Below are positions 1 to 10,068 of a DNA stretch of 64,000 nucleotides, piece after piece; the stretch's first letter is position 1; each line of letters begins with the position of its first letter. Source of the DNA: Homalodisca vitripennis (taxonomy: Eukaryota > Arthropoda > Insecta > Hemiptera > Cicadellidae); assembly GCF_021130785.1 (NCBI RefSeq), contig NC_060213.1, positions 65,510,001-65,574,000 of the forward strand, given 5' to 3'. Under the pieces are notes generated by a model. It ran no database searches, was not told the DNA's origin, and saw nothing but the letters and a program-made list of their open reading frames with translations. Made by a program: the position numbers and the translations under genes.

Positions 1-184
1 AATACGTACTACAATTATTACTTTAAAACATTTACTACTTATTATTTACGAAATAACTTCTCGCAATTTAATATGTTATAAACAATTTTTTAAGTGTATA
101 GCTTATAGGTGTTATATGTGTGTGTATATGTATAGAGTGTTACATCAATAAACCATGGTGTTTTACCAGATTATTTTAACTAGA

Positions 185-480
185 AAATGTAATTTCCAAC
201 TTATACATGTGATAATCAAATAATACTCGCTTTATAAAATTAATAATTCACCACCTCGATAACACTTTAAATCGATGTTCTCTAATTAAAAATCGTTAAA
301 ATGAACTTCGATTGTCGAACACTGCAAAGCGACTGCACGTAATTTAATCATGTTCCATTAGCGCGCTGAATTCGTTATTCGTGTCCGGCCCTAAAACTGA
401 ATTGCATAATGGGAGTTACGTGTATTGGATTTCACTTTTATCAAATATAGAAATCACACTCCTTTACAGATATAATTAAT
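185..480 (+). repeat. Dispersed repeat R1, copy 1
   Basis: This segment matches 8955-9275 in the same orientation. The central part (about 305-440) is nearly identical between copies, including the GC-richer motif ATTAGCGCGCTGAATTCG. The outer parts (185-300 and 445-480) are only loosely similar. No reading frame is shared. Family unknown; it could be a non-autonomous transposon or a duplicated non-coding element. Confidence 0.75.
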
Positions 481-483
481 TAG

Positions 484-1480
484 GGATTTGGATAATTAAC
501 TTGACTTTAGTTGAATGCTTTTAATAACGTCGCTATTAATAAAAAGAATATTAAGCGCATAATTTAACTCAGGTGGAAATATAAATTTTAAAGCACTATC
601 AAACGATTGTGAATAACTTAAATTAAAAGCACATTGGGGCACAAATACTCGGGGATGTTGCAAGTTAGAAACATGAGGTTTAAATTTGCTCATTAACATT
701 ATACACAAGTGACGAATATAGAACGAGTAAAATGTGTTTACCATGTTTATCCTAAACCGTTTGAGTTGCAATTAACTTTTTAATTATTCTGGTTTTAAGT
801 ATTCTAGTAAAACTACTAGAAACTACTGATTACCTCAACCTCACGTCCGACTACATAACTGTGAGTCACACGGTTGAATGCTTACTAGTCATTCCCTCAC
901 TATAGGAGCATACTGCCTCAACGTGGTGTTCAAGGCCACTGTTGTAGGGGTCTTAAACCTCACATGGCTTAAATTTGAATGCCATGAAATGCAAGTCCAT
1001 TATATTGGGAACGACTCGAGCCTTTGAAAATTCATAATATAAAAATGTATTACACATCAGATTTAACGCACATCATCATTAACGTATGTAAATAGTGTTG
1101 TAAAGTTAGGCCTAAGGATATCTAACACTTTGTCCTTGACCGAGAAGGTGGATAATATTGTAAAAAAAACCTAATTTTAATACCTTAGTACATGTTAAGA
1201 AACTACAGATTCAGATATTGGTTTTCCCAAATTTTAATTACGCACAAGCAGCATATTGTGATATTAATAACATATTAATGAGTAAATTACAGGTAACACA
1301 GAATGAGTGTATAACCTACAACTTGATGGTCATGTAGCAATATATTAGAAGACCTTAAGTTGCTTAAATTGGAGAAATATTAGACTATTCTGTGCTAACA
1401 GTATTATTTAAGATAATGAAATATGCCTGAGCGTTATGTTAGTAAGTATAGTGTTCATCATAGAAACACTCGTTTTAAAA
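484..1480. other. AT-rich non-coding stretch
   Basis: No supportable gene. The small minus-strand open frame at 496-771 has no recognisable domain and AT-driven composition. A less AT-rich patch at 840-1015 contains no motif I can name. Confidence 0.6.
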
Positions 1481-1484
1481 GCAC

Positions 1485-2250
1485 CATTCTGTTTTTATTC
1501 TTATTAATGGATCAATAATCTATACACTCTTTCCACTTCGGCCAACGAGTAGTTTGGAAAATGTTATTAAAATTGCGCCATATGATAAATCGTTCAAACC
1601 ACCATCCAGCACTCGTTCCAATGACCTCTTCATCAGGCAACACTATGGCACAAACTATGCAGCAAACAGCACGGTGGCTCGCCTGCAGAGGGCCGGCAAC
1701 AACCTGCCTATAACTGTCGACCTGTTCCATGATGGCGTGAGATCATTGAAGTGGAAAGTGAAAGGTGCAGTGCTGCCAACGTAAATGCCTCCACTTAATG
1801 TCTATGTTTGTTCATTTTCTCGGTTTATTGTATGTCATAGTTTGTCTATTTACCATTGTTATTTTTACTGTCTGCTGTTTTGAAACACTGTTACGAATAT
1901 CCCTGTTATATTATTTTATAGTTTATTATGTTTTTTCTGTTGTTACTGTTATTAAGTTATTTCTGTTATTATGTTATTTCTATTGTTATAGTTTATTTAT
2001 TGTTGCGTTCTTTCATTATGGTATTGTTATAGTTTTTAAAACATTTAAATACGTTTTTATTCTAGCATATATCATGCTTTGCATTAGAGTATTATGTAAT
2101 ATTTCCTTTCAGTCATTCACATGTTTTTGTTGAGGTAATTTTTTGGTTTAGGTTAAGTTGTAATTATTGATCTTGAATTATGGATCTTGAATGTAAAAAT
2201 GGAGTATGTCCGTTGGAAATAAATAAATAAATAAATAAATAAATAAAAAG
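1485..2250 (+). mobile_element. 5'-truncated LINE: reverse-transcriptase C-terminus plus 3' UTR
   Basis: Plus-strand frame ending at the TAA at 1782-1784 reads like the segment after the reverse transcriptase domain of Jockey/CR1-type non-LTR retrotransposons. It has a 'STR..D' block, then 'TNYAANSTVARLQRAGNNLP', then 'FHDGVRSLKWKVK' before the stop. In that family this block is the usual TRN...WN.LP...FK..L signature. About 430 nt of AT-rich 3' UTR follow, ending in GTTGGAAATAAA and an (AAAT)n tail at 2216-2248. The upstream catalytic domain is missing, as expected from incomplete target-primed reverse transcription. Seen: frame, stop and tail. Inferred: LINE clade. Confidence 0.72.
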
Positions 2251-2639
2251 ATTTTGAGGGACAAATTAAAAGGAAACTAGTAATGTGTTAATTATCTATA
2301 CGAAAAGAAGTATACATCCTTACCTTGTATTATTTAGAAACGATTTATTTAATTATACTTAAAAATGTATTTTACGTCTGATATAAGTAGCTTTAAATTG
2401 ATACACTTTTTATTTTATTTTAAGTTGAATATTTAAAAGCTATATATTATTATAATAATATTCTAGTTATTTAAACAATTAAATATTATTTTATTTTGTT
2501 TTATTTTATTTTAATCATAACAAAAGGCATATCAAATTATGGATTGTAGTCTTAATAAATGAAAATTTAAATTATTTAAATCAATAGTAAAAACTAATCA
2601 GATTATATATAGTATTTTTTTTTTTATTTTATTAATACT
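2251..2639. other. AT-rich spacer between two LINE ends
   Basis: Very AT-rich, with TATTTTATTT-type runs at 2400-2515. No gene or distinct repeat unit seen. Confidence 0.6.
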
Positions 2640-2960
2640 AACATTTTAATTAAAAAAATAAATAAATAATAAATTTATTTCCAAATAACAACAAATAATT
2701 ACAATAAATCCAACAGTAATACAATAATTCAAATAAAGTAAACATTACATAGCACATATAAAAAACATAAAATAGCATATACAAAACAAAAATGATTTTG
2801 CTCAGGCTGACCAATTAATTTTACACTTACCAGTTAATTAAAAGGAAAATACAATGAACATTATTTTTGTTGGTTGTTTTTGGAAAATGAAACCTCCAAG
2901 GCAAAGCCTGATTGGAGGAAATAACTTGTACTTATTGGATAAGAAATTGCCGTCAAGCAA
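2640..2960 (-). mobile_element. LINE 3' UTR and tail, minus strand
   Basis: Read on the minus strand, an AT-rich 3'-UTR-like sequence ends in TTTGGAAATAAATTTATT and a degenerate (AAAT)n tail (plus coordinates 2651-2685). This closely parallels the tail of the plus-strand LINE at 2216-2248. A GC-rich hairpin (2893-2918) sits about 210 nt before the tail. No reverse transcriptase coding is visible upstream, so only the 3' end is present. The two LINE 3' ends face each other. Confidence 0.55.
2893..2918. other. Hairpin in LINE 3' UTR
   Basis: CCTCCAAGGC pairs with GCC and TTGGAGG around an AAA loop with a 3-nt TGA bulge on one side. Ten pairs in an AT-rich setting. It may be a recognition stem of the retrotransposon's 3' end, though that role is inferred. 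Confidence 0.5.
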
Positions 2961-3470
2961 TACAGGGCTCTATATTCCAGTATCATTGACCCAACTCCCT
3001 AAGAATTAAAATAGTATATGAATTTTCAATTCTTATAAAAGACATTATTATGAATTATATAAACAATTTAATAAGTAGGCCTCATTGAACAATATAATAT
3101 GAGAGACCTAGCAAAAAAAAGTTGTATCTTGAGTTAACAAAATTAAACCGCTTTAACTAAACGTAAATATCTAGAATATTAACATTAATAAATAAAAAAT
3201 CCGACCTATACTCAAGCACAAGAATTCCTTCACAAATCTCACAATAGAATATCATCAATATGTAAATTATATTTAATATGTAATTATATTTGTCTTTAAT
3301 GTACTGCATTGATTGGTAGGTTATTTACAAAGTATTGTAAATAAAATGTTGTGTCACCGCTCGATTAAATTACCTGTTACGATAATTTATCTTTTTACCT
3401 GTTCAAATTTGAGCCTGTTCCGGTAGAAGAGTGTAGAGGTCCTAAACCTCACAGTAAAGTTCAGATGTCA
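2961..3470. other. AT-rich non-coding stretch
   Basis: No gene seen. A short patch at 3430-3465 resembles 940-970 (shared 'CTTAAACCTCACA'/'CCTAAACCTCACA'), too short to call a repeat. Confidence 0.5.
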
Positions 3471-3539
3471 GTTCAAACTTGCGATACAGGAGTGTAACTA
3501 CAGACCAGCATCTATGGCATCTCATAACTTCTGCCTACA

Positions 3540-3990
3540 TAATGAAGTCTCCTATTACACAAAATAAGACAGAAATATGTTTCGTAGTATTAAATTTCTA
3601 TTCAGTTTTCGAAACAGCTCGCTTTTTCGTACCAGAGAGCGTCATAGAACAGCAATATTTAATAAATAATTCATTGCTACCGCATACAGATTTTGGAATT
3701 CCCTTCCAGATAGCATAAAGAGCTGTAAAAACAGGCCTGGTCAATTCAGCTTTGAAAAACTCTTCTTAGATCGGATTACCACGGATGCCAAATGGCGAAT
3801 GGAGATTCGAATGGACGTGGACGTTAGCGATTGGAATGAATGACTTATAAAATGAGTTTAGTAACGAACTTTTAGTGTGATGTAATTTATATTATGTTAT
3901 TTTTAAATTGTTCAGGTATCCTAATGAACCAGTGCTTAGAAAATGTAAATCTCCTAAATATAGTATTTTGTTTAGAAAGATTTCAACTAT
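3540..3990 (+). mobile_element. Broken LINE: reverse-transcriptase C-terminal tail
   Basis: A plus-strand frame running to the TGA at 3841-3843 reads 'NSSLFRTRERHRTAIFNK', an in-frame TAA, then 'FIATAYRFWNSLPDSIKSC' and 'FSFEKLF'. The WNSLPDSIKS block followed by an F..KLF block is the typical end of Jockey/I/CR1-type LINE ORF2. The internal stop and the missing catalytic domain show a dead, 5'-truncated copy. A longer open frame at 3479-3718 is the same DNA in another phase and not a gene. AT-rich sequence to about 3990 is probably 3' UTR. Confidence 0.7.
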
Positions 3991-4680
3991 GGTTTAACCG
4001 CGTTGAGGAGTTTTCAGGAAGGAGGTCAGTAGTATAAATTCACAACAATATGTCAAATTATAGAAGAAGAATGGTGTATGCCGAACAGTAACTATGCAAA
4101 CGTCATCAAATATTTCAGAAAAATAAGGATTTTTCAGGAACGAGGTCAAACAGTATAAATTCGAACTGTAACTATGAAGATGTCATCGAAAATTGTCTGC
4201 AAAATAGCATACCCTTATAAATATTTCAAGATATAAACCTGGCTGCACCTTAAATTTTGTGATGTTGACTAAAACCGCGTTAAGTAGTTTGCAGGAATGA
4301 GGTCACACAGCATATGCTGTGTATATACTCACGGTAGTATGTAGTAGTATGTAAAATTAGAGAGGAAGGGTGGTGTAAATCATCGTGTAACGCTGCAGAT
4401 GTCATCTAAAAATGTCAGGAATATAACAGATCATTTTAAATAATTCAAGGTGTAAACCTGGCTTCACCTTTAATTTTGCGATTTTGGCTAAACCGCGTTA
4501 AGGAGTTTGCAGGAAGGAAGTCACTCAGCATAAATTCAAGGCAATATGTGAAAGTAGAGAGGAAGGACTATATAGATCATACTGTAACTCTGCAGATGTC
4601 ATCATAAACTTTCCGCAAAATAACAGATCCTTTCAAATAATTCAAGGTATAAACCTGGCTGCACCTCGTAATTTTTGTAA
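3991..4680 (+). repeat. Diverged tandem array, unit about 220-275 bp, three copies
   Basis: 'AACCGCGTTAAG.AGTTTGCAGG'-like starts occur at about 3996, 4272 and 4493. Each is followed by matching blocks: 'AGGAAGGAGGTCA', a 'GCAGATGTCATC' block and 'ATAAACCTGGCTGCACC'. The first unit is longer and contains an internal partial duplication (second 'TTTTCAGGAACGAGGTCA' near 4131). Copies differ at many positions, so the array is old. Confidence 0.75.
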
Positions 4681-4689
4681 ACTGCGTGG

Positions 4690-5425
4690 TGAATTACGTT
4701 TAGAATACTGCTCTACATAGGGTAAAATACTTGCATAATGCATGAGTTTGAAAACATAATATTTGGATCGCTCTGTTGATACAAATAACTACGCTAAAGA
4801 CTTGATACGTTAAAATAGTTATATTAGCAAACGGTGTTCGGCACTGGTACATATCAGCATATACACATATTATATATATATATAAGCTCATAGTATTGCT
4901 TATTATGTTTATAAATAAAAATAAATCTATTTTCAATTCCACAATACAGTTTATTATTTCTAGTGAAATACGGTATATAGATTTTATTATTAATTATATT
5001 TTAACATAATTTGCAGTAATAATATGCCCCAAATGTACAAAATAAACGTGAAATCTGTAGGTTTTATTGATTACTTATTTTTTTTTTTTAATTCCCTAAA
5101 TTTTAAATCATGAGAACTAAATTTTCGTCTTTAGAGGCTTTTCGACAAAAAGCTTATCTTCATTAGACACTTCATAAATATGTCAAAATAAGTAATAATG
5201 TCATGTTTTGTAAATTTATTTTTATAATTGTCTTTAAATTACAAATATACTTTTTGCCATGTATTTCAATGATGTTTATATTTTTAATAAATTTTTACGT
5301 ATTTATTCATAAACTTTTCATAAAATTGTACTATTCAGGTTAAATTGTATTTGTTATGAAAATTTTTATTTAGTATATAGTAAAAATTGTTTGAATCTAT
5401 TTTAAATGGATAGATTGTGTTAACC
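4690..5425. other. AT-rich non-coding stretch
   Basis: Contains a short (TA)n at 4868-4884 and T-runs near 5080. No gene seen; the minus-strand open frame at 4700-4942 is AT-driven. Confidence 0.6.
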
Positions 5426-5429
5426 CTGA

Positions 5430-5600
5430 GGGTTTAGAACGCGGCAAATAGGAAGTGGTGGAAGAGGGTTGCGGTATTGGACGGGGAAAAGTAGGAAGTG
5501 GCTCCACCGTCGCCAACAGCTGATTTATTATGACTTAGGCGACTTTTCTCGTGTCAACGAGGATTTTTTATCTTACTACACCAAATTGTATTCTTACTTT
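5430..5600 (+). repeat. Dispersed repeat R2, copy 1
   Basis: A GC-richer island that matches 13960-14100. The best block is GCTGATTTATTATGACTTAG followed by GCGACTT and CTCGTGTC. The upstream purine-rich part (GAAGAGGG..., GGGG...) is conserved only in composition. Family unknown. Confidence 0.65.
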
Positions 5601-5950
5601 CAAATCTTAAAATTTCTTTTTAATTAATTTTCTTAATCAAAATTAAAACTTAGTTACATATTGCTTCTTATTTAAACACTTAATTTTAACATTAATAAAA
5701 CTAAATCAACAAGACAACTAGTGTGATGTACAATTTATGAAAGTGACTGATAATATAGATTAATAAATTTAAAAACTGTAAATTACTATCTAACTAACTG
5801 TCATACTTTGTATTCTTTTATTCATCAATAAATACAACTTCATTTTACCAATTTTGACATACAGCTTCCACACTTATAATTAAATTTTGGACTGATAAAT
5901 TACGTTGTCAGTCATTGGGAAATATAGTTTGTCTTTACTCTTGAAACAGG
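5601..5950. other. AT-rich non-coding stretch
   Basis: No gene or distinct repeat seen. Confidence 0.5.
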
Positions 5951-5954
5951 AAAG

Positions 5955-6085
5955 TAACATTTTAGATGTGCTGGCTGCTACGTGTATTGGGTCAGGGCCA
6001 ATAGCAACAAAGTTAGATATTTGTTTTCTTTGGCGCCAAAGTTTAGCGCGTCAGCTGCAGAAATCACTCAGAACTCCACACTCAG
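5955..6085 (+). repeat. Dispersed repeat R3, copy 1
   Basis: Matches 14800-14945: 'CCAATA.CAACAAAGTTAG', 'TATTTGTTTTCTTTGGC' and 'AAAGTTTAG.GCG.CAGCTGC' occur in the same order. The small frame running through it (5905-6120) is not conserved with the other copy, so it is treated as a repeat and not as a gene. Confidence 0.65.
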
Positions 6086-6120
6086 GTTTTTCTAAAGTAT
6101 GTGGGATTGATAATAATTGA

Positions 6121-6500
6121 AAGTTCTTTTAGGTCTCTTCAAGTACCTAAGGGATATTGGGAATCTATACTTTAAATTGAGTATCATTCAAGTTCAAACA
6201 TCAAATAGAATTGAAAACCTCATTACGAAAAGTACAACATTTAGCTTAAGTAAAAGAAAGTTGTGGAATTGAGGAGGAAGGGAGACTGGGGTCTATCGCC
6301 ACCATCATGAAAATTTATAGCACTTATAATTCGATGGAACTAAAAACAGAGCTTTCCATTATCATCATCCCTTAATAAATTCTTTCTTTTCTCCTCTTGT
6401 AAATATAAAAGTATACTTCAGCTCTGTAAGACAAATACTTCACGATCTAAAAGGAAAAGAAATTCGTATGAAATATTTAATAGATTTAAAGAAGCAAATT
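6121..6500. other. Non-coding stretch
   Basis: No gene seen. A purine-rich patch at 6265-6295 precedes 'CGCCACCATCATG', which opens no useful reading frame. Confidence 0.5.
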
Positions 6501-6504
6501 AAAA

Positions 6505-6690
6505 TCACTTTGCAAAGAATTCTATCACGTTCCACAAAAAGCACACATCTCATTCGGCACCATTCCAGCTGTGGTGATTGCTGGGAAGGAAACTGTTTTT
6601 GGCACCTCGAGAGCTGATTGCTGTTGGCGAACTCCAGTTTCTGCAAGAAAATACACGCCCAACTGACTAATTGCCACTTAGCCATTGAAA
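6505..6690 (-). repeat. Dispersed repeat R4, copy 1 (inverted)
   Basis: The reverse complement matches 32665-32880. Shared blocks in order: 'GCAATCAGCTC', 'GGTGCC..AAAAACA.TTTCC', 'CCAGCAATCAC', 'GCTGGAATGGTGCCGAA' and 'GTGATAGA.TT'. The open frame at 6440-6685 on this strand falls inside the repeat and is not conserved. Family unknown. Confidence 0.7.
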
Positions 6691-6699
6691 TAGTTTCAA

Positions 6700-7030
6700 A
6701 TAGCCTTTAATTAATAGTAATCAGAGTTCAAGAATGACTGTTATAAACCGTACTCTGTGCATAGTGACAGGAGGGGAACCAAACATTCCTTCCGAATAAA
6801 CTCATAAACTCGAATTTCTTATAATGAGTTAAATGAACAATGTTACAATAATAAATGAAACCTATTTATTGACAGAACGTAACGACAGAAAGTCAATAGG
6901 AAGAAGGGCATTTCCCACCTTCCTTGATATGAGTGTACATTGCAAATTAAGTTCCAACAGTCCTTCTTTTTGTGAAACACAAATTCAACAAAATGACTTC
7001 ATCACATGTATTGCTAGGCCACTAAAAATG
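6700..7030. other. Non-coding stretch
   Basis: Two overlapping small open frames, neither with recognisable similarity. No repeat structure seen. Confidence 0.4.
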
Positions 7031-7240
7031 TCATACAATGAACATACAAATTTCTCGGTTTTGTTGATAAATTTGTTTATTCAGAGATTTTCTCGTAGCC
7101 ATCATGGTAACTGATACCTCTTTGCCATTTTCAGTGAAAACCTTGATGTCTTTGACCTTACCACCCTCAATATCAATAACATAGTTCCTATGAAAGTCCT
7201 CCAAGGGGACCAAGAGGAACCCAAGTACAAAGAGTTATTG
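7031..7240 (-). CDS. Possible coding-exon fragment, unidentified
   Basis: Minus-strand frame (stop at 7031) contains 'NYVIDIEGGKVKDIKVF' then 'TENGKEV'. It differs from the rest of the window in mixed codon composition (GGT, AAG, GTC, GAC, ATC) and a soluble-protein-like alternation of charged and hydrophobic residues. There is no ATG; a stop lies about 50 nt upstream of the TTG at 7213. A pyrimidine-rich tract ending in CCTTGGAG could be a splice acceptor, and AAAGAG|GTATCA a splice donor about 80 nt further, so one small internal exon is conceivable. I cannot name the protein. It could be a lone exon of a host gene with large introns, a processed-pseudogene scrap, or chance. Confidence 0.22.
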
Positions 7241-7244
7241 TTCG

Positions 7245-7730
7245 TAAGAACGGACAATTAAAAAGACAAGGTTAATATTTTAAGACTGTTTTGTTCGAGA
7301 AATACCAACGGACCAACAGTTTTAAAGCATAAAAAAACTGTTAGACGAATCTATTTTTAGCAAACTAGAGAACTTAATTCATATTATAAGTAGAGTATCG
7401 AAGAACCTGATTCAACTAACGAGAGTTATTGGATAGGCGAATAGACAGACAGACCGAGTACGATCTTATGGCCTCAAAGTCATTACAGTTCTTCTCTAGA
7501 CCAAGAAAAACCTATACACCAAGTCTAAATTCTTTAGGACCTTTCAATCAAGAGTTTCAAACATACGGATAGAGACAGTCGACATCTTAATATTAAGAAA
7601 GCCATGAATAGTAAGCAATTCACTAGTTGCAATTCATAAGTGTTATTAACCTAATGATATCATTAATATACTGGCATGACATCAGATGATACAAATGTCA
7701 AAAGAACTAGAATCAGAAGTGTTATTTGAA
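7245..7730. other. Non-coding stretch
   Basis: No gene or repeat unit seen. Confidence 0.45.
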
Positions 7731-7734
7731 ATGA

Positions 7735-7965
7735 ATCGCCCCAGAGAGCACGTGGCTAGGGAAGGAAACACCTGTAGAGAACAAACCAAAGTTTCCGTGA
7801 TAGCAGACGGTGCCCCTGCGGCGCGGGAAAAGAGAGGAACAAAATGGCGCCTTTGTGTCGTTACCTTGCAAGTGGTGGCACAAGTGTTGTCTCTGTGGGA
7901 CCGGACAGACTGCGGTACCGTACTCTCTGTGTTGTGTTACACTGCTTTCATAGCTAGTTCCCATT
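7735..7965 (+). repeat. Dispersed repeat R5, copy 1
   Basis: Matches 16395-16585. The conserved core is 'GGAACAAAATGGCGCCTTTG' followed by TGTCGT, with GCGG/CGGTGCG.(G)AAAAGAG upstream and 'GTTGTC.CTGT.GGA' downstream. GC-rich compared with its surroundings. Frames on both strands (7686-8069 plus, 7722-7964 minus) run through it, but the other copy does not preserve them. A fragment of the core (AAGGAACAAAATGG.GCCTT) recurs at 17117. Confidence 0.7.
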
Positions 7966-7969
7966 GGGA

Positions 7970-8950
7970 GTATTATATATTAGTGTTACAACTGATCGTA
8001 TGCCTCAAAACACGATTTAAGTGGGATTTCAACACTACACATTTCAGGTATATAGAGATATATGAATAAGATACACAATTCAGAATTCTTCTTTGATTCA
8101 AAATATTTATTCTCTAATTTAACCGTTAACCGGTTTTAATAATACATTATATTTCATTTACTAACATATACTATAGGCCTACATCTGTTTTTCCCATCAA
8201 TTTAAGATAGCACTAAAGAGACTTTTGCCATTTTAGTTTCATTGCTTTTTAGGTAGTACCTATTTAGGAATGATAAAATTAGAAAAGTATTATTATTTTT
8301 TATTTACAACTCCCACACCTACAGTCCAAAAGGAACATTTACGGTAACAACTTTTATTTATTTATCTGCAATATCTAGTTAGTAAATTAAGTATAGTATA
8401 TATCAAATTCATATGTAATTATTTACACTTTTTTATTATTGTTTTTTTTTACAAAAACGTTACTGTTTTTTGTTATATTTAAGCACGCTAGACGTATTAG
8501 CTAAACATCAATTCATATTTGTTTAATTTCTATCATACATGTAAGTAGAGTAATTTATAATATTACTAATCTACTATTTTAAATACCATATCTACTTGAA
8601 TCAAATAGAATTGAGATTGCACGTATTCATGCAACATTCTGCAGCCCTCTTGATTTTAAATGATTATTGCAAAAATGGTTCCGGCTTTTGGAATAAATTA
8701 ACTTTAGAAAGAATTTGAATAGCTGAATGATGTGTAATTTTTATCTGGTAAAATGACATGACAAAGTAAACATCCTTTAATAAGATAGCTGCAATATAAT
8801 TATATTATAAATTTTCAGTGATGAGTATCTGTCACAATATTAAAATCCAATATTTAATAAAATTACTACCCGACTGTTAAAGTATTTGTTTAGCGATACT
8901 TTATTCCCTATATACATGTTCAAAGGTACAAATCTTTAAAATTCTTCCAT
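7970..8950. other. AT-rich non-coding stretch
   Basis: Runs of T/A, no gene and no clear repeat unit. Confidence 0.6.
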
Positions 8951-8954
8951 AATA

Positions 8955-9275
8955 AAATGTAACATTGTAGGTTTGTATATTGTTTATTTAGTGGTTTAAA
9001 TATGCTCGTGATAATCAAATAATTCTCGATTTCAAAACAGATAATTTACCACTCAGATAAAACTTTAATTTACTTTAATCCAGAAATCGTTCAAATCATC
9101 TTCGATTGTCGAACACTGCAAAGTGACTGCACGTAATTTAATCATGTTCCATTAGCGCGCTGAATTCGTTATTCGTGTCCGGCCATAAAACTGAACTGCA
9201 TAATGGGAGTTACGTGTATTGGATTTCACTTTTATAAAATATACAAATCACACGCCTATAGAGACAAAATTAATT
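8955..9275 (+). repeat. Dispersed repeat R1, copy 2
   Basis: Partner of 185-480. Core 9105-9235 differs from copy 1 at only a handful of positions (for example AAGTGACTGC against AAGCGACTGC, GGCCATAAAA against GGCCCTAAAA). Flanks 8955-9100 and 9240-9275 align only with many substitutions and small gaps. Confidence 0.75.
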
Positions 9276-9299
9276 CAATCCGATTAGGCGTTTAGATAA

Positions 9300-10060
9300 T
9301 CTGTTTTATTTCGGCTGACTAGTTTCAATTAGGTAATCGTTAAATTATCAGCACAATTCCCATAAGGTTATTTTATATTCAATAGTGGAAGAAATCAAAA
9401 AGGTACGGTCAAGTGATGTGAAAATTACTATATGAAGAAACATACGAAAAACTTTATCGTATTCATTACTAAGATACTACAAGGCCTTGATTTTATTGAG
9501 CTTTTAGTGATTATATAAGTGAGAGATTACTACTATTACAGTCTTTATTAAAATACGGGCGTAATAAAACTCATTTCTGTTTTTTTACAACTCTGCTCTG
9601 AGGAGCGTTTTGTAATATTTGATTTCAAGCGTTTTTAAAACGTGTTTGCGGGTGTGTTAGTTTTCTATACTATATGCGAGGGAGTTATAAGCAATTTTTT
9701 GTTACGTCACAGATTTCATTTAACGCTCTCCAAATGGTACCATCACCTCATAACCCACAAAACACACTCAGGATATGGTTATTGTTTAAAAAATCGTATT
9801 AACACTAAGACACTTGTAAAATTTCAAAAAAGATCCTTTTTTAAACTTTTTGTGTTGTTGTGCAGTAATCCAGGATCTGTTAAATTTCTAAAATATAATT
9901 TACAATACAGGCCTATAGGCCTATGTACCGTCCTAAGATATCTAAGTCATTACTTTTCGGAAAAACGTGACACTTTCCGAAGCTTCTGCCTGGTTGATGA
10001 GGAGGCTCTAAGGCCCGATTAGGCCAGATGTATATAAATCCGCACTCTGACATTTATTTC
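9300..10060. other. Non-coding stretch with one unassigned open frame
   Basis: The plus-strand frame 9642-10022 (126 residues) starts at a non-ATG codon, has no recognisable domain and no repeat partner in the window. I treat it as chance. Confidence 0.4.
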
Positions 10061-10068
10061 CCATCACA

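Noticed and set aside
1765..2133. 122-residue hydrophobic protein
   Set aside because: It overlaps the stop of the LINE frame and is a Phe/Val/Leu-rich translation of the LINE's T-rich 3' UTR.
9642..10022. 126-residue plus-strand protein
   Set aside because: Non-ATG start, no domain, AT-driven composition, no partner copy. Probably chance.
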